The translations under genes were made by a program, and so were the position numbers. Source: an uncultured Oscillospiraceae bacterium (GTDB taxonomy: Bacteria; Bacillota; Clostridia; Oscillospirales; Oscillospiraceae). Taken from it: a DNA stretch of 11,423 bases. The notes beneath the pieces are model-generated. The model did not search any database and had not been told where the DNA came from. It worked only from the letters and a program-made list of their open reading frames with translations. Position 1 is the first letter of the stretch. Each line of letters begins with the position of its first letter. The stretch spans positions 1-11,423 of the forward strand of contig CAADUV010000376.1 of assembly GCA_900752305.1 (NCBI GenBank), in the 5' to 3' direction. Of the stretch, positions 6,701 through 11,423 are shown piece by piece.

Positions 6701-9198
6701 AGACCACCCTGCCCCTGCTGGATGAGTCCGTGTCCATCCTCCCCGGCTACACTCTCTGGGAACGGGTGCTGAACCACCAGTCCACCAAGGTCCCCCTGGA
6801 GGCGTACACCGAGCAGGTCATGACAGGCCGCGCCATGCGGGAATTCGACTTCGGCCGGCAGCTCATCCTGCTCCGCTACCTGCGCACCCTGGACACCCTG
6901 CCGGAGGACGTGACGCTGGAGAAGGTCAACGCCCTGGAGGAGCAGGTCACGGCCAACATCGAGGCCATGCCCCAGGAGGTGCGGCGGATGGAAAACAGCT
7001 TCAACGCCGAGATGGAGATGGCGGAAGGGTACGACCGGTTCGTGGAGCTGGGCACCAAGGACCGCATCCTCCACGAGTTCCGGGAGTGGTATCGTCCGGT
7101 GGCCGACCACGGCTGCAACTACGGCTTCTACCACCGGAAGATGGACGCCTGCTGCGCTGCCGTCAACGAGGCGTCGGAGCAGCTGAAGGGACAGTACCGA
7201 GAGCGGCTGATGGAGCTGCGGAACACCCTGCCGGTGTCGGTGTTGGAGAACCAGGAGAATAACATTCTGGACGTCATCTCCGACCTGATCGAGGAACGGG
7301 TGTACTCGGTGGCTGACGACTATATGCGCATGGCAGCCGAAGGACAGACCACGCCGCCGGTGAGCTATATGCTCTCCGGGAGCACGACGGACTACCTGGG
7401 ACAGTTTTTGGGCAGCTACGACGACCTGTTCCGCACCTATGGCATCTCCGCCGGACGTCCCCTGTACGACCTGTACACCGACTACAACCCGGAAAACTCC
7501 GACCGCAACCGCATCCAGAAGGATGCCCGGAATATGCTCCGCTCCTGGCCCCGCTCCCAGTGGCGTGGGGAACAGAATGGCCGCTTGAAGGACTTTTTGA
7601 CCGAGCTGGACTTGGACATCCAGGACATCACCGACCTGGACAGCGAGAAGCTCTCCAAGGCGGTGACCATCGAAGCGCCTGCCTACAGCATCTCCGAGTA
7701 CGAACATCCCATCGCCCTCTTCGGCACCCGGCTGAGCAAGGACGGATTCACCCTCCAGCTCATGTTCGGCCGCGCCGACCGGGAGATGATCCTGAACAAG
7801 ATCCGCAGCTACGGCAGCACCGGCAACCCCATCATCCTGCTCCTGGACTACGCCCTCTCCCTGCCCGAACGCCGAGCCATCGCCTCCATGCTCAAGCGGG
7901 AGGGCATCAACACCCGCACCACCCTGCTCATTGACCGCATCCTGGCCGTTTTCCTGGCCGGCATCCCCAAGATGGAGCGCATGAAGGCTCTGCTCCAGGC
8001 GGCACTGCCCTTCGGGCGGCTCAACCCCTATCAGATCTCCGGCGCCGCCGTGCCTCCGGAGATGTTCATGGGTCGCCGGGAGGAGCTGAACAGCATCCTG
8101 AACCCCAACGGCACCCACATCATCTACGGCGGCCGTCAGCTGGGTAAATCCGCCCTGCTCTACCGCGCCAAGGATCAGATCGACAACCGTGCCATGGGGT
8201 ATTGGGGCGTGGTCATCAGCCTGCTGAACCAGAGCAGTGCCGAGGTGCCTGCGACCATCTGCCAGGAGCTGGCTCAGATCCACTTCTTCCCCGAAGACCC
8301 CCAGTGCACCGACTGGGACAGCCTGTGTACTGCCATCCGGGAGCGTATGAGCGACGAGGAAACCCCCGTCCACCGGCTGCTCCTGCTGCTGGACGAGGCA
8401 GACGCCTTTACCAAGTCCGCCGACTCCAACCTGGTCATCGACCAGCTGCTGAACCTGCAGGCAGTCACCGACAACCGGTTCAAGTTCGTCCTGGCCGGTC
8501 TCCATAACGTCCTGCGCTACAGCCGGCAGGCATTGGATGACAACCAGTCCTTCATCCGCCTGTCCCCCACCTGCATCAAGCCGCTGAAATACGTAGAGGG
8601 CAGCGAGCTGCTGGAAAAGCCCCTGTTCTACCTGGGCTTCCGGATGCAGCCGGAGCACGTGGCGCTGATCTCTCAGATCCTCTCCACCTGCAACTACTAC
8701 CCCGGCCTCATCCACTACTACGCCTACCACCTCATCGACAACATGGCCAACGCCCAGCAGGTGGGACGGGAGGAACCGCCCTACTACCTGGACGAGACCC
8801 AGATCCGCAATCTGCTCCAAGACCCCAAGTTCAACAAGCAGATCATCGACAAGCTGTTCATCACCTTGGGCGTGGACGCCAAGGAGGGCAGCCACTACAA
8901 GATCTTGGCCTACGCTCTGGCTCACTGCTGCCTGGAGGACGTGGAAGGCGCCTCCTTCGGCTTCACGGCGGCGGAGCTGATGCACGTGTGCGAACAGTTC
9001 AACATCGCCTCCATCGTCAATCTGGGCGAGCACACCGTACACGCCCTGTTGGAGGAGATGACCGAGATGAACGTGCTGCGTGCGTCTCAGGATCATACCC
9101 TGTTCTCCTTCAATCGCCGGAACTTCCTGGAGATGATGGGGGATATGGAAACAATTTGGAAAGAATTGGAGGGATTTGCCGATGCCGCAACCGAATGA
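3718..9198 (+). CDS. Giant multidomain P-loop NTPase (AAA/STAND-like) with winged helices
   Basis: This protein has about 1826 residues and no signal peptide or membrane helices, so it is cytoplasmic. Reading along it: a helical N-terminus (1-170), a Pro/Ala linker (180-220), a winged-helix-like segment (about 242-315, with LSFDQLKELVSISEKKL and LINRGYIDRYRY), an alpha/beta region (330-480), a Glu-Pro repeat linker (503-583) and a long helical middle (600-1320) that I do not recognise. A conserved-looking alpha/beta stretch follows (1330-1435; IILLLDY, TTLLIDRIL). The C-terminus holds the NTPase: Walker A GGRQLGKS (1471-1478, Lys1477), Walker B LLLLLDEAD (1554-1562) and a sensor-like strand FKFVLAGLHN (1588-1597). 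A lid and a second winged helix (about 1755-1815) end it. Start ATG 3718 has GGAGG (3703-3707); TTG 3697 lies upstream of that site. It overlaps the next gene by 17 nt. It probably acts as a nucleotide-dependent switch for its partner, which is inference. Confidence 0.9.
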   Translation: MNLDQIRHSFETLQHLQSPLLRKIPPLCRAIEEGQLDNTEYVKPVIKMLQQWAAAQTTLAEALPQPDAAQLNTLPALDAWLQIHDSSAQLRQFLAVTGRMDNLTAALRPYQEKAQDILDGNLEDPDFVSALAIFVDIVVNGFDFTDPTVADKTQALEQQLDRMICLPLYAGQFQLDPDQAPPAPAAPALAPTPAPAPTNIPTPLQPAGPADRRPLTPVDASLCTLPLEQSGASATEFNGKTFGDLLTRNRPLKLIMAAMAKYYVLSFDQLKELVSISEKKLRTPLLDLINRGYIDRYRYRESDVEFHPVFTIGKVCAQRSPGRIVAQYAYAPFHDLPSEETLHAAIQSLATMLSALKRSTFLSALAPYEDAITVQYPAVGRRFGSVTVTSANTVWFLAPFFDQPNAVRQAAAFKEALLQIPEAEVVLLYAQDEETAGDWNVALSDAKVSLQNIFYFTQDGTVLTHGLEQVPMDTVLLLAEQEEPVYEAPVTMPEEMEEVPVWEEPVDEPEEEPVQEEPVEEPEEPEEELILEEPADEPDEEPVPEESAGEPEEEPVQEEPVVEPEEEPVPEEPAEEPEEEPIQEEAPAAPAKVPIDLSKLPELPVRDNKIDVTNGIFKGISYPGQDGSPDAVQIPLQLITQNAAPSALLYARSLVRCAPTLWRPVYQMLAYAYNDPLADCDYNFVNLQTVYEDAIPGCSAETAFRFQLCAFLRMLFADEIDPSSLHLLKASIIENYFQDCALFQKLSALPGLLQEVCTFIQHFQKGFGVRAAQQINGIDDMTAQKASLQKRASELLDLPLQECHSPHPRVKALREKLFSRNGVMKTLIRPVAGGQTDHLEEGLAFCQDYQTTRGGERQFDEKALNDLIDKLWAETSTLNARRKSEPLLNSQKIPIRNNCKEFIDVFLHWAELAQRNSNESDAYLIARNRMLNSLNELDGQIAQLDKEPRLGEYAGLVALSDAIADIKAILSGQRHVHQFFYLDFVTSNQVELDTETTLPLLDESVSILPGYTLWERVLNHQSTKVPLEAYTEQVMTGRAMREFDFGRQLILLRYLRTLDTLPEDVTLEKVNALEEQVTANIEAMPQEVRRMENSFNAEMEMAEGYDRFVELGTKDRILHEFREWYRPVADHGCNYGFYHRKMDACCAAVNEASEQLKGQYRERLMELRNTLPVSVLENQENNILDVISDLIEERVYSVADDYMRMAAEGQTTPPVSYMLSGSTTDYLGQFLGSYDDLFRTYGISAGRPLYDLYTDYNPENSDRNRIQKDARNMLRSWPRSQWRGEQNGRLKDFLTELDLDIQDITDLDSEKLSKAVTIEAPAYSISEYEHPIALFGTRLSKDGFTLQLMFGRADREMILNKIRSYGSTGNPIILLLDYALSLPERRAIASMLKREGINTRTTLLIDRILAVFLAGIPKMERMKALLQAALPFGRLNPYQISGAAVPPEMFMGRREELNSILNPNGTHIIYGGRQLGKSALLYRAKDQIDNRAMGYWGVVISLLNQSSAEVPATICQELAQIHFFPEDPQCTDWDSLCTAIRERMSDEETPVHRLLLLLDEADAFTKSADSNLVIDQLLNLQAVTDNRFKFVLAGLHNVLRYSRQALDDNQSFIRLSPTCIKPLKYVEGSELLEKPLFYLGFRMQPEHVALISQILSTCNYYPGLIHYYAYHLIDNMANAQQVGREEPPYYLDETQIRNLLQDPKFNKQIIDKLFITLGVDAKEGSHYKILAYALAHCCLEDVEGASFGFTAAELMHVCEQFNIASIVNLGEHTVHALLEEMTEMNVLRASQDHTLFSFNRRNFLEMMGDMETIWKELEGFADAATE
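5224..5466 (+). repeat. Glu-Pro coding tandem repeat (six units of about 39 nt)
   Basis: Inside the giant NTPase gene, six consecutive units begin with EEP or EES and follow the pattern EEPVxEPEEEPVQ. They lie at 5224-5262, 5263-5310 (48 nt, longer), 5311-5349, 5350-5388, 5389-5427 and 5428-5466, residues 503-583. GAA and GAG codons vary freely between units, so the repeats are old or kept at protein level rather than freshly duplicated. The product would be an extended, strongly acidic linker separating the N-terminal winged-helix half from the helical and NTPase half. Confidence 0.9.
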
Positions 9199-10201
9199 AC
9201 TTTGGTGGAGCGTGGTCCCCGGCCCGTCCCAGCTGGTGGAGCAGCTGACCGCCCACCTGGTGCGCTTTGAGAGCGCCCTCATCCCCTACACCACCGCCTC
9301 TTTCCCCTGGGGGGAGGAGTTCCGGTTAAGCGTTCACGACCGGGTGCGCCAGGTGCATCCCAATCTGACCGAGGAGCTGTGCGACGCCAGCACCCTGGGC
9401 GAACGCTCTCCCGGCCGGTGGGTGCTGGACGTGGTGGGCAGAGGGGAGATCTTCTGCCTGCCCTCCGACGACCCCATTGAGATCGCCGCAGAGAGCGGTC
9501 TGCTGAAACAGCGCATCTTCTGGGTGACCCACTTCACCAGCAAGGCACAGGTTGCCGAGTGGGTGGCCTTTGCCAAAGCCCTGCGGAAGAAGGCGGCAGA
9601 CCACTGCTGCTGCGTGGTGCTCCTGCTGCCCACCAGCCTGCGCATCAACAGCCACTTGCCAGAGCTGGAGACAGACGCCTTCTTTGGCGAATACGACCTG
9701 AGCTTCTTCGCTTCCTTCCTCCTGTCCCACCGGAAGCTGTCCCAGTTTGAGAAACGATACTTGTCCGAGCTGGCCTCCGCCCTGGCCTTCGGGGACGCGG
9801 TGCAGTGCGCGGAGCTGGCCTCCGCTGGGAAGGAACTGCTGGAGGAACCGGAGCAGCTGCCCATGGTCCGTGCCATCCCCAACCACCTCCACGGCATCTG
9901 GCTGGCGCAGATCCGCACCGTCTTCTCCCACATCGAGGAGACCAAATTCGCCATCGTCCAGCAGCACCGGAACGCTATCGCAGCGCTGCTGCACACCACG
10001 GATGACTTCGGCATCGCCATCGAGCAGATGGAGGACATCGAGCTGCGGCACCTGATGCACGCTGTGAACCACAACATCATCAGCCTGCCGGAGCGCACCT
10101 GCGCCGTCATCAACGCCCTGTACAACAGCCGGAACCAGTTGGCGCACCACCGCATCTTACCCTATTCTGAACTCAAGCAACTCCACCAGCAGCTGCTGTG
10201 A
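9182..10201 (+). CDS. Partner protein with alpha/beta N-terminus and HEPN-like C-terminus
   Basis: This is a 339-residue soluble protein of no family I can name with certainty. The N-terminal part (1-180) alternates strands and helices, with WVLDVVG (80-86), RIFWVTHF (111-118) and a Cys-rich strand HCCCVVLLLP (141-150), but no Walker A glycine loop, so it may be a degenerate NTPase-like or other Rossmann-type domain. The C-terminal part (about 235-339) is helical and contains SRNQLAHHR, in which Arg317 and His322 give the R-x4-H spacing of HEPN domains, many of which are RNases. RN-x3-H segments also occur in inactive HEPN or unrelated helical proteins, so nuclease activity is unproven. ATG 9182 has GGAGGG (9168-9173) 8 nt upstream, inside the end of the NTPase gene; the 17-nt overlap points to translational coupling and a shared complex. 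Confidence 0.88.
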   Translation: MPQPNELWWSVVPGPSQLVEQLTAHLVRFESALIPYTTASFPWGEEFRLSVHDRVRQVHPNLTEELCDASTLGERSPGRWVLDVVGRGEIFCLPSDDPIEIAAESGLLKQRIFWVTHFTSKAQVAEWVAFAKALRKKAADHCCCVVLLLPTSLRINSHLPELETDAFFGEYDLSFFASFLLSHRKLSQFEKRYLSELASALAFGDAVQCAELASAGKELLEEPEQLPMVRAIPNHLHGIWLAQIRTVFSHIEETKFAIVQQHRNAIAALLHTTDDFGIAIEQMEDIELRHLMHAVNHNIISLPERTCAVINALYNSRNQLAHHRILPYSELKQLHQQLL

Positions 10202-10215
10202 CCCACCTAACGACA

Positions 10216-10251
10216 GCACCCCCTGAGCCGTAGCTCAGGGGGTGCCTCTTT
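10216..10251. terminator. Hairpin terminator between convergent operons
   Basis: GCACCCCCTGAGC (10216-10228) and GCTCAGGGGGTGC (10233-10245) form a perfect 13-bp stem with loop CGTA. The tail is CTCTTTG on the plus strand and TGTCGTTAGG on the minus strand, so it fits the NTPase operon best, 14 nt after its last stop codon. It can also act for the convergent membrane-protein gene ending at 10283. Confidence 0.85.
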
Positions 10252-10282
10252 GAATGGATGAATGAGAGAAACTTATCTTATT

Positions 10283-10963
10283 TTACATCACATAGAACAG
10301 GACACAGAAGAAATGGAGCAGACTGCCCAGCACCACAAACAGGTGGAAGATAGAGTGGACATAGCGCTTGTTTTTCTTCTTGCCGATCACATAGAGCATG
10401 GCGCCGATGGTGTAGGACACACCACCCAGTACCAGGAAGACGGTGCCGCCCAGGCCGATGGCTTGGGTCATAGGCTTCCAGGTCACCACCACGCACCAGC
10501 CCATGGCCAGGTAGCAGATCATGGAGAACACCTTGAAGCGCTCCATGTCGATGGCGGTGAGGATGATACCGATGACCGCCGCGCCCCAGACCACGCCGAA
10601 CAGCGTCCAACCCATCTTCGGATTGACGCCGCGCAGAGCGCAGAGCGCCAAGGGAGTGTAGCTGCCGGCGATGAGCAGGTAGATGGTACAATGGTCCAGC
10701 ACCCGCAGCACCTTCTTGCCCAGCACCAGGGGGCTCAGGCCGTGGTAGACACTGGAGATCGTGTAGAGCAGGATCATGGATGCGCCGAAGATCGCGCCCG
10801 TGACCACGCCCATGGGGTTATGCCCCCGTGCCGCGGCGACCACGCAGAGCACCGTAGCCACGATGCCCAACGCCACGCCGGTTGCGTGGGAAGCCATATT
10901 AAAAATTTCTTCCCCTCGTGTATAATCCGGTAAAATACGTTCTGATAGTTTCTTGCGTTTCAA
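10283..10963 (-). CDS. trhA: PAQR family membrane protein, hemolysin III type (TrhA)
   Basis: This is a 226-residue integral membrane protein of the hemolysin-III/PAQR superfamily, linked in bacteria to membrane energetics and fluidity. Seven hydrophobic helices follow a basic N-terminus. The family residues are present: GEEIFNMASHATG (18-30), SSVYHG (70-75), LDHCTIYLLIAGSYTP (89-104) and the C-terminal HSIFH (203-207). The Ser, Asp and His residues form the predicted zinc site. TTG 10963 is taken as the start because a perfect Shine-Dalgarno GGAGGTGA (10978-10971) sits 7 nt upstream and the family begins here. The frame continues to a GTG at 11035, but that start has its AGGAAAG directly adjacent and adds 24 non-family residues. 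A strong promoter is visible upstream; no partner gene is adjacent. Confidence 0.94.
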   Translation of the reverse strand: MKRKKLSERILPDYTRGEEIFNMASHATGVALGIVATVLCVVAAARGHNPMGVVTGAIFGASMILLYTISSVYHGLSPLVLGKKVLRVLDHCTIYLLIAGSYTPLALCALRGVNPKMGWTLFGVVWGAAVIGIILTAIDMERFKVFSMICYLAMGWCVVVTWKPMTQAIGLGGTVFLVLGGVSYTIGAMLYVIGKKKNKRYVHSIFHLFVVLGSLLHFFCVLFYVM

Positions 10964-11053
10964 CGTAACGTCACCTCCATGGGCAAGAAAAGGCGGTGCA
11001 GCGGCAGTTCGTGCAAAAAGGTTAGCACTGCTCACCTTTCCTGCTTTGGAGAT

Positions 11054-11082
11054 ATTATATCCTCTTCTCCCCGTTTCGTCAA
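11054..11082 (-). promoter_or_regulatory. Near-consensus promoter of the hemolysin-III-like gene
   Basis: On the minus strand TTGACG (11082-11077, 5 of 6) and TATAAT (11059-11054, 6 of 6) are spaced exactly 17 bp. This is the best promoter in the window. Transcription would start near 11047, giving a leader of about 84 nt to TTG 10963. The -35 lies in a small inverted repeat CCCGTT/AACGGG (11070-11086). Confidence 0.85.
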
Positions 11083-11108
11083 CGGGTTTCTGTCCATTTC
11101 CAGGGGAT

Positions 11109-11423
11109 TTACTTTTTCACGATGACCGTCCGAGAGCTGGACCAGAGGGAATAGCTCCGCTTGCCGGAGACGGTCTGATAGGCACGGATGCGGATGTAGT
11201 AAGTCTTCTTCTTTTGCAGCTTTTTGAGGACCGTTTTCGTACTTTTTCCCTTGGGAACCGTCACCATCTTGGCCTTTTTGAACCGACTGGTCTGGCCGTA
11301 GTAGATCTGATAGCCGGACGCGCCGCTGTTCTTTTTCCACTGCACCGTCACTGCTCGCTTGCCAGTGTTCTTCAGCTTGGAGAGCTTAGGGGCGGTGAGG
11401 TAGGTGATGGATTGGGCGGTGGA
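11109..11423 (-). CDS. Fibronectin type III-like domain, C-terminus of a surface protein (partial)
   Basis: The open frame enters from the right edge and ends at 11109, giving at least 104 residues. The sequence APKLSKLKNTGKRAVTVQW, then KNSGASGYQIYYG, YYIRIRAYQ and a closing TVIVKK is the classic clostridial Fn3-like beta-sandwich found at the C-terminus of secreted or wall-associated proteins. It is Lys-rich and carries no sortase LPxTG motif or membrane anchor at its end. The N-terminal export signal and any catalytic domain lie outside the window, so the function of the whole protein is unknown. No clear terminator follows; the promoter of the membrane-protein gene starts only 26 nt downstream. 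Confidence 0.82.
   Translation of the reverse strand, partial: STAQSITYLTAPKLSKLKNTGKRAVTVQWKKNSGASGYQIYYGQTSRFKKAKMVTVPKGKSTKTVLKKLQKKKTYYIRIRAYQTVSGKRSYSLWSSSRTVIVKK

Noticed and set aside
5308..9282. A minus-strand open frame of more than 1300 codons opposite the giant NTPase gene
   Set aside because: It mirrors the high-GC coding strand and shows no recognisable domain. The plus strand has clear Walker motifs, a Shine-Dalgarno site and a promoter.
11070..11086. CCCGTT/AACGGG inverted repeat as terminator of the Fn3 gene
   Set aside because: The stem is only 6 bp, no T-run follows on the minus strand, and it overlaps the -35 of the next promoter.
1..11423. CRISPR array, tRNA, rRNA, insertion sequence, integrase or phage genes
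   Set aside because: No spaced direct repeats, cloverleaf, rRNA segments, terminal inverted repeats or transposase/integrase motifs were seen, so mobility of the NTPase operon is not supported by sequence inside the window.

Overview
The window is about 11.4 kb of GC-rich DNA with strong Shine-Dalgarno sites, Clostridia-type lipoprotein and fibronectin-III sequences, and proteins typical of gut Firmicutes. A member of the Oscillospirales (Ruminococcaceae/Oscillospiraceae) is the best guess. This rests on protein style only, because no rRNA or other marker gene is present.

Left part (1-2731, plus strand): the C-terminal end of a heavy-metal P-type ATPase stops at a hairpin terminator. After a short regulatory region carrying a perfect dyad comes a tight four-gene run: a DUF2325 protein, a DUF3793 protein, a short-chain flavodoxin and a ZinT-like lipoprotein, closed by a strong terminator. 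The set looks like a metal (probably iron or zinc) homeostasis and low-potential electron-transfer module. The link to metals is inferred from the families and their adjacency.

Middle (2737-3717): a class-I glutamine-amidotransferase-like hydrolase (peptidase C26, PuuD type) lies on the minus strand. It is divergent from the next operon. Both divergent promoters can be read, and an intrinsic terminator sits between the minus-strand promoter and the start codon of the hydrolase.

Right-centre (3718-10201, plus strand): the most unusual part is a two-gene operon. The first gene encodes a giant protein of about 1826 residues: a helical N-terminus, a Pro/Ala linker, a winged helix, an alpha/beta region, a Glu-Pro repeat linker, a long helical middle, and a C-terminal P-loop NTPase with a lid and a second winged helix. 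The second gene overlaps it by 17 nt and encodes a 339-residue protein with an alpha/beta N-terminal part lacking a Walker A motif and a C-terminal helical region bearing a HEPN-like R-x4-H motif. Together they look like an NTPase-gated signalling or conflict (defence) system not identifiable with a named one from sequence alone.

Right end (10216-11423): a terminator hairpin separates this operon from convergent minus-strand genes: a PAQR/hemolysin-III membrane protein with a near-consensus promoter, and the C-terminal fibronectin-III-like domain of a surface protein that runs off the window. No tRNA, rRNA, CRISPR array, integrase, transposase or phage gene was seen.
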